A DNA stretch of 64,000 nucleotides from Mycobacterium decipiens (GTDB lineage Bacteria; Actinomycetota; Actinomycetes; Mycobacteriales; Mycobacteriaceae). Below, piece by piece: positions 1 through 8,622 of the stretch. Location: positions 1,364,001-1,428,000 of the forward strand of contig NZ_OY970459.1 in NCBI RefSeq assembly GCF_963853665.1, written 5' to 3'. Positions within the stretch are counted from its first letter, which is position 1, and each line of letters opens with the position of its first letter. The notes beneath the pieces were generated by a model that did not search any database, was not told where the DNA came from, and saw nothing but the letters and a program-made list of their open reading frames with translations. Position numbers and translations under genes: made by a program.

Positions 1-429
1 GTGGGTGATTGACTGCAGCGGGTAGACGGCGTGCAGTTCTCGACCCGTCTCGTGCGGGTAGTGCACCCCGTTCACGCCGAGGCACAGCTCGAAGCGCAGT
101 TCGGGTTCGTCGCGAAGTCGTTGGGCGACCTGCGCAAGCAGTTCCCGGCGGACGTGCAGGGTCAGTTCGTCGCGGTAGACGACGACTTTCTCGATGGCAT
201 CGTCGAATTCGACACCGGTGCGCTGCAGCGCCTCGGCCAGCCGGTCGGCGACGTCGTCGAAGTAGCCTCCGTAGGGCCGGGGGCTGCTGCCCGGCAGCGT
301 GACTTCGCGAACCAGCCTCCCGTATCCGGAGGTGTCGCCGGTGCCGGACACCCCGAACATGCCGCGGCGAACTTCGACCACTTCCGCATCGCTGGTTGTT
401 TCCGGTGGGGTTGGGTCGGCAGGGTTCAT
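1..429 (-). CDS. nuoC: NADH-quinone oxidoreductase subunit C (3' part outside window)
   Basis: Subunit of the peripheral arm of complex I (NDH-1), which passes electrons from NADH to menaquinone at the inner face of the membrane. The minus-strand frame is open from the ATG at 429 to the window edge, so only about the first 143 residues are present. The visible protein has the mycobacterial NuoC landmarks [19 protein letters not shown] near residue 21 and [20 protein letters not shown] near the edge. The start is supported by the ATGA overlap with the nuoB stop codon, a sign of translational coupling in the nuoA-nuoB-nuoC order. The assignment is certain; nothing can be said of the missing C-terminus. 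Confidence 0.96.
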   Translation of the reverse strand, partial: MNPADPTPPETTSDAEVVEVRRGMFGVSGTGDTSGYGRLVREVTLPGSSPRPYGGYFDDVADRLAEALQRTGVEFDDAIEKVVVYRDELTLHVRRELLAQVAQRLRDEPELRFELCLGVNGVHYPHETGRELHAVYPLQSITH

Positions 430-980
430 CGCAGCAGTCCGCGCATCTCGATCGTGGGCCGGGCCAACAAGGCCGCCTCTTCGGCCTCGGCGATGGCACG
501 CTCCCGGTTGACTCCCAACGGCATTTCCTGAATCTTTTCGTGCAGCTTCAGGATTGCGTACAGCAGCATCTCCGGGCGCGGCGGGCAGCCGGGCAGGTAG
601 ATGTCGACCGGAACGACATGGTCGACGCCCTGCACGATCGCGTAGTTGTTGAACATCCCGCCCGAAGAGGCGCACACGCCCATGGCCAGAACCCATTTCG
701 GCTCGGCCATCTGATCGTAGATCTGCCGTAGTACCGGCGCCATCTTCTGGCTGACCCGGCCCGCCACGATCATCAGATCGGCCTGTCGCGGTGTGGCCGA
801 GAACCGTTCCATCCCGAACCGCGCTATGTCGAACCGCGGTCCCGCGGTGGCCATCATCTCGATTGCGCAGCATGCCAACCCGAACGTCGCCGGCCACAGT
901 GAGTTCTTGCGGACATAGCCCGCCACCTTCTCGACCGTGGACAGCAGGATTCCGCCGGGCAACTGTTCTTCCAGTCCCAC
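426..980 (-). CDS. nuoB: NADH-quinone oxidoreductase subunit B
   Basis: Subunit of complex I that carries the terminal iron-sulfur cluster N2, next to the quinone-binding site. The 184-residue product has the four conserved cysteines of the family: the tandem pair C37-C38 (LACCAIEMM), C103 (GVCASSGG) and C132 (LPGCPPRPE). Length is normal for the family. It starts 8 bases after the nuoA stop, and its TGA overlaps the nuoC ATG, so nuoA-nuoB-nuoC form the beginning of one operon on the minus strand. Nothing is unusual. Confidence 0.98.
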   Translation of the reverse strand: MGLEEQLPGGILLSTVEKVAGYVRKNSLWPATFGLACCAIEMMATAGPRFDIARFGMERFSATPRQADLMIVAGRVSQKMAPVLRQIYDQMAEPKWVLAMGVCASSGGMFNNYAIVQGVDHVVPVDIYLPGCPPRPEMLLYAILKLHEKIQEMPLGVNRERAIAEAEEAALLARPTIEMRGLLR

Positions 981-988
981 GTCCTACC

Positions 989-1375
989 TCAATCCCACGT
1001 CAGGCCCCCGCGGCGCCACACATACGCGTAGGCCACGAACACCGTGAGCATGAATATCACCATTTCGACCAGTGCGAACGTGCCCAACGAGTCGTAGCTG
1101 ACCGCCCACGGGTAAAGGAACACGATCTCGATGTCGAAAACGATGAACAACATTGCGGTCAGGTAATACTTGATCGGAAAGCGCTGCCCGCTCGCCGCAT
1201 GCGGGCCGTTGGCCGAGCCGGCCTGGGTGTCGGCGGGTTCGATGCCGCATTCGTAGGCGGCTTGTTTTGACCGGTTGAACCGCGATGGGCCGACCAGGCT
1301 CGCGATCACAACCGACACCACGGCAAAGGCAGCGGCCAGCGCCGCCAGCACCAGGATGGGTATGTAGACGTTCAA
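989..1375 (-). CDS. nuoA: NADH-quinone oxidoreductase subunit A
   Basis: Small membrane subunit of complex I, first gene of the nuo operon. The frame is open further upstream, but the product that matches the known 128-residue mycobacterial NuoA begins (L/M)[16 protein letters not shown] at a TTG at 1375, preceded by GGAGCGAG as ribosome-binding site. Upstream in-frame residues (rich in Pro, Ser, Gln) do not look like NuoA. Three hydrophobic segments are visible, with the conserved [20 protein letters not shown] stretch in the middle. The 350 bases upstream, shared with the divergent PPE52 gene, should hold the nuo promoter. Confidence 0.95.
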   Translation of the reverse strand: MNVYIPILVLAALAAAFAVVSVVIASLVGPSRFNRSKQAAYECGIEPADTQAGSANGPHAASGQRFPIKYYLTAMLFIVFDIEIVFLYPWAVSYDSLGTFALVEMVIFMLTVFVAYAYVWRRGGLTWD

Positions 1376-1722
1376 CTCGCTCCATGATCCGTCGTACGGG
1401 GCCGCCAGCGTAGCGGCCGGGCGGTGACCGGGCTGCTGTGACGAACCGGGGCTTCGGGCCATCACAGTGACCTTCAACATAGTCTCGCAACGGCCGAAGC
1501 ACTTGCCCGGGGGTCGGCGCAGAACTCCTGGCCGGGTCCGGCGTCGGTCGCCGCCGTTCGGCGGAACAAGCTGACGATTGCGCGTCTCGGCGAATTATGT
1601 GAATGTTGGTTTAACCCGCCGATAAGCGCAGCATTTGTTGTTAATCTCAGCATTCGCCGGTTAGTCGCAGGGCTGCATTGAGGTCGGCGTGAAACCGCGG
1701 GCGATGCGGAAGGACGGAAGCT

Positions 1723-2985
1723 GTGAGTTTCGTTGTGCTGCCGCCGGAGATAAATTCCTTGCGAATGTTCATCGGTGCGGGCACAGCGCCAATGTTGACC
1801 GCAGCGGCGGCCTGGCAGGGGCTTGCCGAGGAGTTGGGGATTGCGGCGCAATCGTTTGCGTCCGTGACGGCCGGGTTGGCGGGCCAGGCGTGGCAGGGTC
1901 CCGCGGCGCGGGCGATGGCGGCCGCGGCGGCCCCCTACGCCGGGTGGCTGGCCGCGGCGGCCGCTCAGTCTGCTGGGGCGGCCGGCCAGGCGCGGGCCGT
2001 GGCCAGCATGTTTGAGGCGGCGCAAGCGGCGACGGTGCTTCCGGCGGCGGTGGCCGCCAACCGCGATGCGTTCGTGCAGCTGGTGATGACGAACTTGTTC
2101 GGGCAGAACGCGCCGTTGATAGCGGCCGCTGAGGGCGTGTACGAGGAGATGTGGGCCGCGGATGTGGCCGCTATGTCCGGGTACTACTCCGGGGCGTCGG
2201 CGGTGGCCGCGCAGGTGGTGCCATGGGGGAGCGTGCTGCAGAGATTTCCGGGTTTGGGCGGCGGCGCTGTCGGCGAAAACGTCGGCAGTAGCGACACCAG
2301 CGTCGGTAGTGGCAGCGGCGGCGGTGCGAGCGTCGGCAGTGGTAGCGGCGGCGGTGAGAGCGTTGGCAGTGGCAGCGCAGCCGTTGGCGGCGGGGGCGCC
2401 GACCACGTCGGAAGCGGCATCGCCGGCGGTGGGGTCGCGCAGGGCGATCCGGCGTATGCCACCGGCGGCCAGACAAACATCGGCGGTGGCGAGGTTGGCA
2501 CCGGGGACGCCGTCGGTGCCAGCGCTAGCAGCGCCAATGCCGGCGTCGTGGGCTCCGGATTCATGGCCGCCCCGATCGCGTTGGCCGCTCTGGGCCAGGC
2601 GGCACGTGCCGGCACGAACTCTGCCGGCCGAAATGCCACCGGTCCAGCTCGGGCGCCGGAACCAGCGGCTGCCGCGCCGCCGGCGGCCGAACCAGCGGCT
2701 GCCGCGCCCCCGGAGGCCGAACCAACGGTTCCAGAAATGGGGGCGCTGTCCACAGTGGATCCCGAAATTGCAGCCAAGGCCGCTGCGGTCTCGGCCACGC
2801 GGGTGACCCAATCCACCGGTTCTGGCATTCCGGAGTCGACACTTCGTACAGCGCAGGGTCAGCAGGCTTCGGAGACCGCGGCGGAGGAGGAAGAAACAGC
2901 GCCGTCCTTGCGGCCGGAAGCGGCAACGGGGCAGTTGCGACCTCGGGTAAAGCAGGACCCGAGGATTCAAATGCGGGGTGGCTGA
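1723..2985 (+). CDS. PPE52: PPE family protein PPE52
   Basis: PPE proteins are substrates of ESX (type VII) secretion; this one sits at the PPE52 (Rv3144c) position. A GTG start with upstream GGAAGGACGGAAG gives 420 residues. The first about 175 residues form the PPE domain: VLPPEINS near residue 4 and a WQGPAA motif near residue 46 between helices. After residue 185 the protein becomes a low-complexity Gly/Ser/Val region with 10-residue repeats, then an Ala/Pro/Glu repeat region and a charged tail. No PE partner gene is adjacent, so it probably pairs with a PE encoded elsewhere. It is divergent from nuoA. Confidence 0.93.
   Translation: MSFVVLPPEINSLRMFIGAGTAPMLTAAAAWQGLAEELGIAAQSFASVTAGLAGQAWQGPAARAMAAAAAPYAGWLAAAAAQSAGAAGQARAVASMFEAAQAATVLPAAVAANRDAFVQLVMTNLFGQNAPLIAAAEGVYEEMWAADVAAMSGYYSGASAVAAQVVPWGSVLQRFPGLGGGAVGENVGSSDTSVGSGSGGGASVGSGSGGGESVGSGSAAVGGGGADHVGSGIAGGGVAQGDPAYATGGQTNIGGGEVGTGDAVGASASSANAGVVGSGFMAAPIALAALGQAARAGTNSAGRNATGPARAPEPAAAAPPAAEPAAAAPPEAEPTVPEMGALSTVDPEIAAKAAAVSATRVTQSTGSGIPESTLRTAQGQQASETAAEEEETAPSLRPEAATGQLRPRVKQDPRIQMRGG
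2301..2385 (+). repeat. 30-bp tandem repeat in PPE52 (Gly/Ser region)
   Basis: Nearly three copies of a 30-base unit encode the 10-residue repeat [11 protein letters not shown]. Copies differ at a few third positions and one codon. Such in-frame 30-base arrays can change copy number by slippage without breaking the frame. Confidence 0.8.
2659..2724 (+). repeat. 30-bp tandem repeat in PPE52 (Ala/Pro/Glu region)
   Basis: Two adjacent 30-base copies plus the start of a third encode EPAAAAPP(A/E)A. The copies are almost identical, differing by two bases, which suggests a recent duplication. Confidence 0.85.
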
Positions 2986-3019
2986 CCACTCGCCCCGAGA
3001 TTGCCGTGAGCGCCGCTGG

Positions 3020-3421
3020 TCAGTGCGCGGGCGCGCGGAGCAGTCCGAGCACCGTGCGGCCCAGCACGATGGGGTCGACGGGATGCGGAACCGCGGCCTC
3101 GGCCCGCGACCAGCTGGCCAGCCAGGCATCGTCGGGGCGGCCGGTGAGCACCAGGATCGGCGGGCAGGTGGCAAGTTCGTCTTTGAGCTGTTTGGCGATT
3201 CCCATGCCTCCGGTCGGTGTCGCCTCACCGTCGAGGATGGCCAAGTCGATGCCCCCCTGATCCATCTGTCGTAGCACCATCGGGCCGGTCGCCACCTCTA
3301 GGTAGGTCAACTCGGGTAGATCCGGATGCAACCGTTTGCCCAGGGCACGCATCACCCGTTCGCGGGTCTGGACGTTGTCGCTGTAGACGAGGATCCGCAG
3401 GTCGCTGCTGGAGTCGGGCAC
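3020..3421 (-). CDS. Stand-alone receiver-domain protein (Rv3143 orthologue)
   Basis: Single-domain response-regulator-like protein of 133 residues with no output domain. The frame is open upstream, but homology to Rv3143 begins at a GTG at 3421 (product begins MPDSSSDLRILVYSDN). The extra N-terminal residues from the longer frame are arginine-rich and non-native. The candidate phospho-acceptor lies in LAILDGEATPTGG near residue 71, and the switch threonine in ILVLTGRPDD. Acidic residues at the N-terminal pocket are reduced to YSDN, so it may be an atypical receiver. In M. tuberculosis it lies beside the nuo operon with the same orientation. Its partner kinase is unknown. Confidence 0.9.
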   Translation of the reverse strand: MPDSSSDLRILVYSDNVQTRERVMRALGKRLHPDLPELTYLEVATGPMVLRQMDQGGIDLAILDGEATPTGGMGIAKQLKDELATCPPILVLTGRPDDAWLASWSRAEAAVPHPVDPIVLGRTVLGLLRAPAH

Positions 3422-3443
3422 GGTGCGATGGTACTGGCCCCGG

Positions 3444-3998
3444 CTATTGGGCTCCGCGTCGTACCGACCGCGCCCGCGCAAACACGGCCTCCGCCGACGC
3501 CGTCGCGGTCGCACCCATCACACCGAACCTGTTCCAGCCCAGCCCGAACTGGGCCCGCTCGATCTCGGCTTCGGCGGATATCCGCACGGAGTCGTCACCC
3601 AGCCGGGTAACCGTGACGGGCAGGGGCACCGGGTCGGCGATGCCTTTGATGGTGAAGTTCGCCCGTAGGTCGGCGCTTTTGCCCTTGGTCGGGTGCAGTG
3701 CGGTGATGACGATACGGATCTGTGGGAAGTGTTCGGCATCGAAGAAGTCGGCCGAAAGTAGGTGCTTGTCGCGCAGGCCGATACCGGTGCGCAGCGACGC
3801 GACGTCGATTTCGAGGTGGCCGGAGACTGCGCCGTCGCTGGTCAGCTCACCGTATCCACTGAACTCGGTGAACTCGCCCGTGACGGTTAGCAGCCCCCAC
3901 ATGTTCTTGATCTTGAAGGTGATAGTCGAGTCGTCCCCGACGAGATTCCATGACCCGGCGGCGTCGGGATCGGTCAGCAGTGTTTCCAGGGTCGTCAT
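3444..3998 (-). CDS. YceI-like lipocalin-fold protein
   Basis: A 184-residue protein with the pattern of the YceI family (beta-barrel that binds long isoprenoid or other amphiphilic lipids): GSWNLVGDDSTITFKIKNMWGL at the N-terminus, a central HLEIDVASLRTGIGLRDKHLLSADFFDAEHFP block and a C-terminal LGWNRFGVMG. No signal peptide is visible, so it would be cytosolic. It is the last gene of the minus-strand cluster that starts near 9.2 kb, 9 bases after the SnoaL-like gene. M. tuberculosis does not have it at this site as far as I recall. Function in the cluster is unknown; lipid carrier is an inference. Confidence 0.85.
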   Translation of the reverse strand: MTTLETLLTDPDAAGSWNLVGDDSTITFKIKNMWGLLTVTGEFTEFSGYGELTSDGAVSGHLEIDVASLRTGIGLRDKHLLSADFFDAEHFPQIRIVITALHPTKGKSADLRANFTIKGIADPVPLPVTVTRLGDDSVRISAEAEIERAQFGLGWNRFGVMGATATASAEAVFARARSVRRGAQ

Positions 3999-4007
3999 CG
4001 TGGTGCC

Positions 4008-4433
4008 TCACTGTCTATCGACCTTCGTCGAGCTTCGCAGCAGGGGTGCCAGCTCGGCGGGGTCGAAGTACTCGTCGATACGGTTGATCAGACCACCTAT
4101 GTCCAGCTTGATCACGATGCAAACCCGCATGGCGATCGACTGGCCGGCTTGGCTGTTCGCATGCAACATGTGCTGCTGAACGAAACCCCTGCTGGATCCA
4201 TCGTCGAACACCTGACGGTCCAGGAGCTCGTAGCGACGCACGGTGGTGGCCGAGATGAACCAACCGATCACCCGCACTGCGCGGGCCTTGTCGTCATCAC
4301 GGCGGGCGCCGGTCCGCCAGACGGCGATGTCGTCGCTGCAGAGACGATCAACCGCCGCCAGATCGCCGCTCTCGATCGCGGCGAACAGCCGGTCGGCCAC
4401 CTCGATGATGGCCTCGGCAGTGCTACTGGGCAT
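4008..4433 (-). CDS. SnoaL/NTF2-like protein
   Basis: A 141-residue protein of the SnoaL-like/NTF2 alpha+beta barrel type, shown by the N-terminal helix (AIIEVADRLFAAIESGDLAAVDRLCSDD), the following strand VWRTG and the late IVIKLDIGGLINRIDEYFDP segment. Members of this group are often isomerases, dehydratases or accessory proteins of unknown role. I chose the ATG at 4433 because AGGA stands 8 bases upstream. An earlier ATG at 4472 would overlap the preceding gene by 29 bases and adds non-native residues. It lies between the phosphotransferase-like gene and the YceI-like gene in the same operon. Confidence 0.8.
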   Translation of the reverse strand: MPSSTAEAIIEVADRLFAAIESGDLAAVDRLCSDDIAVWRTGARRDDDKARAVRVIGWFISATTVRRYELLDRQVFDDGSSRGFVQQHMLHANSQAGQSIAMRVCIVIKLDIGGLINRIDEYFDPAELAPLLRSSTKVDRQ

Positions 4434-4443
4434 CAGGCGATTC

Positions 4444-5823
4444 CTATTCGCCCTCGTATCCAGGGTGGGCAACCGTCAACCGATGTCGAACCAGTGTCCG
4501 CAGGCAGGCGATCACCTCGGCGGCGCGCCCATCGCACTCGCCGGCCCGGATCGCGGCGGCGAGTGCGGCCTCGTCGACAAAGCCCAGATTTGCTAGTGCC
4601 GCGCGGACGTCGGCGTCGCCCGGGCCGAGCAATTCGCGTTCGACAATGCGCAACGCGTTGGCGGCCACCCGGGCCGCAAAATTGACCCGGACGTTGGCCT
4701 GCCCGCTGGTCGCCTCCCGCACATCGCTTTCCAGGAACTCGGCCACCGCCGCCACCAGCTCGGCGGCCGTCGGGCGGCCATGGGCGCCGGTCGGGTCCGA
4801 TTGACCGGCCGCTGCTCGGGCTGGGGCGGCGCCCCCGTCGTCGCCCGCGGGCGGCGCCCCAGCCAGCAGGGTGAGCAGGTCCCACTCGTTCTCGCAGACC
4901 CGGCGCCCGATCGTCGCAAGTTCCACCGAGCGAACCTGCCCGCTCAAGTGGCGTTGTGCTTGGTAACGGCAAATGACTCCCCAGCGCAGCGTGGCCAGCA
5001 GCAGCCACCAGCGAAACACCGCTCGATCGACGGTCCTGCCGCTGGCTTCCCGGTAGGCCTGCAAAAAGTTCTCGATACTGCCCAGACCGCCGGCGCCGTG
5101 GCTGGCCGGCGCACCGAACCGCCACGCACGTACGCAGAACCAGGCCAGATCTTCGAATGCCGCACCGATGTGGACCAGCTCCCAGTCCAGGACCGCGGCA
5201 AGATCGGATCCGTCGACGATGAGGTTTCCCATCCGGTAGTCGCCGTGCACCAGAACTTCGGGGGTGGGCGATGGCCTCTGGGCGGCCAGCCAGCGGAATG
5301 CCCATTCGAAGGTGGCGGTGGTGTCACCCATGGCGTCCAGTCGTGTCCGCCACTGCACAAGTGGATCCTCGCGGGCCAAGCCGGGGTCGCCGGAATCGGC
5401 CCGGTGAATTGTGGCCAGCGCTTGTGCGCACTGGCGCAGCAGCCGCCCCCGGCCCGCCTCATCAAGTCCGCGCTGGATGCGCCGGACGATGGTTTCACCC
5501 TTGACTTCCTCGCATACCAGAAACGGATTGCCAAGTGCCGCAGGGGAATCGTCGGCAACCAATACGGGCGGAACCGGAGTCCCAGCGGCTGCGGCGGCGG
5601 CCTGGACCCGGGCTTCCAGCTCCATGCCGGCATGGACGTCGTCGGGCGGCCCGATGCGCAGGATCAGCGACCGGCGCCCGTCGCTGGTGATGGCGTCGAA
5701 CGCCCACGTGCTGCGACTGGCCCCGCCGGTGAGTGCGCGCAGATTGCCGACCGTCACCCCGGCGCCCAGCACCGGGCCCAACACCGCGGGCAAGCTGTCC
5801 AGTAGCCGCTGCGCTTCGTTCAC
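4444..5823 (-). CDS. Aminoglycoside-phosphotransferase-like kinase fused to DUF6285-type domain
   Basis: N-terminal about 330 residues are an APH/choline-kinase-type fold: a glycine-rich N-lobe (LRALTGGASRSTWAFD), the catalytic loop VLVHGDYRMGN and the metal-binding VLDWELVHIG. In acyl-CoA dehydrogenase operons such proteins (related to the N-terminal part of ACAD10/11) are thought to phosphorylate hydroxyacyl-CoA substrates. The C-terminal about 110 residues (RPTAAELVAAVAEFLESDVREATSG...) look like the small DUF6285 protein usually encoded separately beside such kinases, so this is a fusion. It overlaps the upstream dehydrogenase by ATGA. The exact substrate is unknown. Confidence 0.85.
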   Translation of the reverse strand: MNEAQRLLDSLPAVLGPVLGAGVTVGNLRALTGGASRSTWAFDAITSDGRRSLILRIGPPDDVHAGMELEARVQAAAAAAGTPVPPVLVADDSPAALGNPFLVCEEVKGETIVRRIQRGLDEAGRGRLLRQCAQALATIHRADSGDPGLAREDPLVQWRTRLDAMGDTTATFEWAFRWLAAQRPSPTPEVLVHGDYRMGNLIVDGSDLAAVLDWELVHIGAAFEDLAWFCVRAWRFGAPASHGAGGLGSIENFLQAYREASGRTVDRAVFRWWLLLATLRWGVICRYQAQRHLSGQVRSVELATIGRRVCENEWDLLTLLAGAPPAGDDGGAAPARAAAGQSDPTGAHGRPTAAELVAAVAEFLESDVREATSGQANVRVNFAARVAANALRIVERELLGPGDADVRAALANLGFVDEAALAAAIRAGECDGRAAEVIACLRTLVRHRLTVAHPGYEGE

Positions 5824-7058
5824 TTCTTGCCGAACTTGAACAGCCGCTGGGCTACCCGCCGAATCTGAATTTCCTCCGCGCCCTCGGTTATTCGGTAACG
5901 ACGGTGGTGGCGGTAGATGTGCTCGAACGGCTCGTGGCGGCTGTAGCCGACACCGCCGAACACTTGCATGGCGCGGTCGGCAGCCTCACACACCAACCGA
6001 TTGGCACGATAGTTGGCCATCGACACTTTGTCGGACACTTCCATGTGATGGTTGTGGTCCAGGTGCGAGGCCGCGTAGTACACGAGCAACCGCACCATCT
6101 GGGCCTCGGTCTGCAGTTCGACAAGCGGCCACTGGACGGCCTGGTTCACCGACAGCGGCTTGCCGAACACGGTGCGGTCGTTGGCGTAGGCCACCGCCCG
6201 GTCGATGCAGTATTGGGCCGCGCCCAGGCTGCTGGCGGCTTGGCGAATCCTGTTCTCGTGCAGGAAGGTTTGGCCGACATCGAGGCCGTGGTCGACCTCC
6301 CCGAGCACCGCGTCGACCGGCACTGCGACGTCGCTGAGCTCCACCTCGCCGTGATCGGTGGGCATGTTGAATGTCCACCAGTAGTAGGGCACGTTGAAGC
6401 CGGGGGCATCGGTCGGTACCAGGAACGCGGTGATACCGCGGGCCTGGCCCGGGTCGCCCGAGGTGCGGGCGAAAACCAGGTCGTGGGTGGCGCGATGGAC
6501 ACCGGTGTTGAACCGCTTGGCGCCGTTGATGACCCAGCCGTCGCCGTCCGGTTCCGCGTGGGTCTCCAGCCAGGTTGCGTCCGACCCGTGCCTCGGCTCG
6601 GTCAGTCCGAACGCCATCGAGCGCTCCCCGGTGATGAGGGCCTCGGTCCATTCCTTCCGCTGGGCGTCGGTGCCGAACCGGTCCATCATGATGACCTGTG
6701 GGAAGTTGCCGACGATCGACGACTCGTCCTGCAGGTCGTTATGCAGCCCGAGCCCTTTGTGCGCCAGGTGTTCCCGGATGACGGCCATGTCGATGTTGGT
6801 TCCGTCGCGGCCGCCGAACTGCGCCGGTAGGCCGTAGCGCAGCCAGCCCGCCTTGTCGGCGCGCCTGCGCATCTCGCCGAGCAGGTCCTCCCACTCCCGT
6901 CGTGGGATGCCGCCGTTGTCCCAGTCGGTGCGGGCATGTTCTCGACGATGATCGAAGTACTCGATGTTGTCCCGTTCCAGCGGCTTGATCTCGGTCTCGA
7001 TGAACTCGTCCATCTCGGCGAGCAAACCCGGAAGATGTTCTGGCAAGTCGAAATCCAT
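5820..7058 (-). CDS. Acyl-CoA dehydrogenase
   Basis: A 412-residue FAD-dependent acyl-CoA dehydrogenase: AFGLTEPRHGSDATW (flavin-contact segment) near the middle, TGVHRATHDLVFARTSG, and the C-terminal QVFGGVGYSRHEPFEHIYR followed by RITEGAEEIQIRRVAQRL. It would oxidise an acyl-CoA to the 2,3-enoyl-CoA, passing electrons to ETF. The ATG at 7058 has a strong AAGGAG 7 bases upstream; the longer frame starting at 7127 overlaps the TetR gene and is rejected. The ATGA overlap with the kinase-like gene argues for coupled function, which fits the ACAD10/11 type of hydroxyacyl-CoA metabolism (inference). Confidence 0.93.
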   Translation of the reverse strand: MDFDLPEHLPGLLAEMDEFIETEIKPLERDNIEYFDHRREHARTDWDNGGIPRREWEDLLGEMRRRADKAGWLRYGLPAQFGGRDGTNIDMAVIREHLAHKGLGLHNDLQDESSIVGNFPQVIMMDRFGTDAQRKEWTEALITGERSMAFGLTEPRHGSDATWLETHAEPDGDGWVINGAKRFNTGVHRATHDLVFARTSGDPGQARGITAFLVPTDAPGFNVPYYWWTFNMPTDHGEVELSDVAVPVDAVLGEVDHGLDVGQTFLHENRIRQAASSLGAAQYCIDRAVAYANDRTVFGKPLSVNQAVQWPLVELQTEAQMVRLLVYYAASHLDHNHHMEVSDKVSMANYRANRLVCEAADRAMQVFGGVGYSRHEPFEHIYRHHRRYRITEGAEEIQIRRVAQRLFKFGKK

Positions 7059-7068
7059 GGTCGTCTCC

Positions 7069-7680
7069 TTAAGTGCCGTACAGAGTCTTCTTCCAGATTG
7101 TCGACAATGTCTTGACGGCATCCGCATCGCTGATGTCCAGCCCCAAGCCGGATGGTCCGACGAACACGGTGGTGAAATTCTCGAACAGCAAGGCGATGGC
7201 GGCGGCGGTGTGCTCGGGATGAAGATCGGCGCCGTAGCCGTGGTCTTGGGCGCGTCGTACGGATGCGGCGACGATGTCCATGCCGAAACGCCGAAATTCG
7301 TTCTGCACGGCCGCGAAGCGCTGCTGGGTAGCGGCCAGCTGGGCGACGGCGATCATGATGCCGATGTTCTGTTTGAACATGTTCCAGTAGCCGGTGACCA
7401 CCGCGGTGAAGAACGCCTCGTCGTCCGGCGACTCCGGCAGGTGCACACTCCACCCTGACGGCGTCACCACATCGTGCAGGAACGACTCTGCCAGTGCGGC
7501 CAGCAGGTCTTCCTTGTCGGTGAAATACCGGTAGAAGACCGCCGGCGATTTTCCCGCGGCCGAGGTGATGTCGGCCAGAGTGGTGCCGTGAAAACCGTGC
7601 TCGGCGAACAGTTTCCGTGCGGCCTGTTCGATGGCCTGTCGGGTCTGGCGGCCCTTGGTGCTGACGAGTTCGGCGGGCAT
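7069..7680 (-). CDS. TetR family transcriptional regulator
   Basis: A 203-residue TetR repressor. The N-terminal helix-turn-helix runs over about residues 9-55 (TRQAIEQAARKLFAEHGFHGTTLADITSAAG then SPAVFYRYFTDKEDLL). The rest is a ligand-binding helical domain without clear homology that I can name. It sits inside the operon between the HMG-CoA-lyase-like gene (one base shared) and the acyl-CoA dehydrogenase (10-base gap), so it is probably autoregulated with the operon and senses an acyl-CoA or its precursor (inference). Confidence 0.92.
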   Translation of the reverse strand: MPAELVSTKGRQTRQAIEQAARKLFAEHGFHGTTLADITSAAGKSPAVFYRYFTDKEDLLAALAESFLHDVVTPSGWSVHLPESPDDEAFFTAVVTGYWNMFKQNIGIMIAVAQLAATQQRFAAVQNEFRRFGMDIVAASVRRAQDHGYGADLHPEHTAAAIALLFENFTTVFVGPSGLGLDISDADAVKTLSTIWKKTLYGT

Positions 7681-8576
7681 CAGCTGCGGATACGGTCTCC
7701 GGCGCGCAGCAGCGCGCTTGGTAGGTCATGCCCGACGACCGATTTCGCCAGATCCGCCGCCGCGATGGCCGCCTGCAGGTCGATGTCGACATCGATACCG
7801 CTGTCGGTCAGCAGATACACCAGATCCTCGGTTGCGATATTGCCGGTGGCCCCCGGCGCGAACGGACAACCACCCAGCCCGCCGACCGAGGCGTCCAACC
7901 GGGTGACGCTGGAACTGACGGCGGCATAGGCACTGGCCAGCCCGGCGCCGCGGGTGTTGTGGAAGTGCGCGCCCAGCGGAAGGTCGCCAATCACCGGACG
8001 TAGTTGTGCGATCAGTGAGGTCACCCGTCCTGGGGTGGCGGTGCCGATGGTGTCGGCGATCGAGAAGCGATCGGCGCCCTGGTCGCGGGCGGCCGCCGCG
8101 ATGTCGAGGACGCGCTGGGGCGGGGTAGGCCCTTCGAAGGGGGAATCCCACGCGGTGGCGACGATGACCTCGACGGTGACGTCTCCGCCGTGCGCTATGG
8201 TGACGATGTCGCCGATCTGGTCGGTGGCCTCAGCACTGGTCCGCCCGACGTTGGCGGTGCTGAATCCGTCGTCGGCTGCCACTACGTATTCGATTGCGCG
8301 CAGTCCCGCCGCGATCGCCCGCCTGGCGCCGCCCCGACTGGCCACCAGCGCGGAGAATTCGATGTCGGGGTAATTGTGCAATTCGGCGGCGAGCTCAGCG
8401 GCGTCCGCCATCGACGGCACCTTCGATGGGGACACGAACGCCGTGGCTTCTACCTCGCGCACACCGGTGGCGGCCACCGCGGCGAGTAGTTCCAGCTTGG
8501 CCGACAACGGAATTGGTGTCTCGATCTGCAAACCGTCGCGCAGTGACACTTCGCGAATATCTACATGCTGGGTCAT
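7680..8576 (-). CDS. Hydroxymethylglutaryl-CoA-lyase-like enzyme (DRE-TIM family)
   Basis: A 298-residue DRE-TIM metallolyase. REVSLRDGLQ near residue 8 holds the metal-binding Asp, HFHNTRG carries metal-binding histidines, and GLGGCPFAPGATGN is the HMG-CoA lyase signature with its catalytic Cys. The family cleaves 3-hydroxy-3-methylglutaryl-CoA, or related tertiary 3-hydroxyacyl-CoAs, to acetyl-CoA and a keto acid. The ATG at 8576 follows AAAGGAG with good spacing; the longer frame reads back through the CoA-transferase remnant. The context suggests degradation of a branched-chain acid, terpenoid or leucine-like carbon skeleton. The true substrate cannot be read from sequence. Confidence 0.88.
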   Translation of the reverse strand: MTQHVDIREVSLRDGLQIETPIPLSAKLELLAAVAATGVREVEATAFVSPSKVPSMADAAELAAELHNYPDIEFSALVASRGGARRAIAAGLRAIEYVVAADDGFSTANVGRTSAEATDQIGDIVTIAHGGDVTVEVIVATAWDSPFEGPTPPQRVLDIAAAARDQGADRFSIADTIGTATPGRVTSLIAQLRPVIGDLPLGAHFHNTRGAGLASAYAAVSSSVTRLDASVGGLGGCPFAPGATGNIATEDLVYLLTDSGIDVDIDLQAAIAAADLAKSVVGHDLPSALLRAGDRIRS

Positions 8577-8591
8577 GGCACCGCTCCTTTC

Positions 8592-8616
8592 CATCGCTTC
8601 GCCCTGCATCGTCGCC
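8592..8616 (-). repeat. Short dispersed mycobacterial repeat, copy A
   Basis: A 25-base segment that differs at one position from the segment at 16541-16565. On the minus strand its core reads GATGCAGGGCGAAGCGATGG. Related GATGCAGAGCGAAGCGATGAG words are frequent just upstream of start codons in mycobacterial genomes (from memory). Here it lies immediately 5' of the HMG-CoA-lyase-like gene. Confidence 0.7.
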
Positions 8617-8622
8617 AGGCGG

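Noticed and set aside
1474..3228. 584-codon minus-strand open frame opposite PPE52
   Set aside because: Arg/Gly/Pro-rich translation typical of the antisense of a high-GC gene. PPE52 and Rv3143 account for the segment.
5733..6830. 365-codon plus-strand frame opposite the acyl-CoA dehydrogenase
   Set aside because: Antisense shadow of a gene with clear family motifs.
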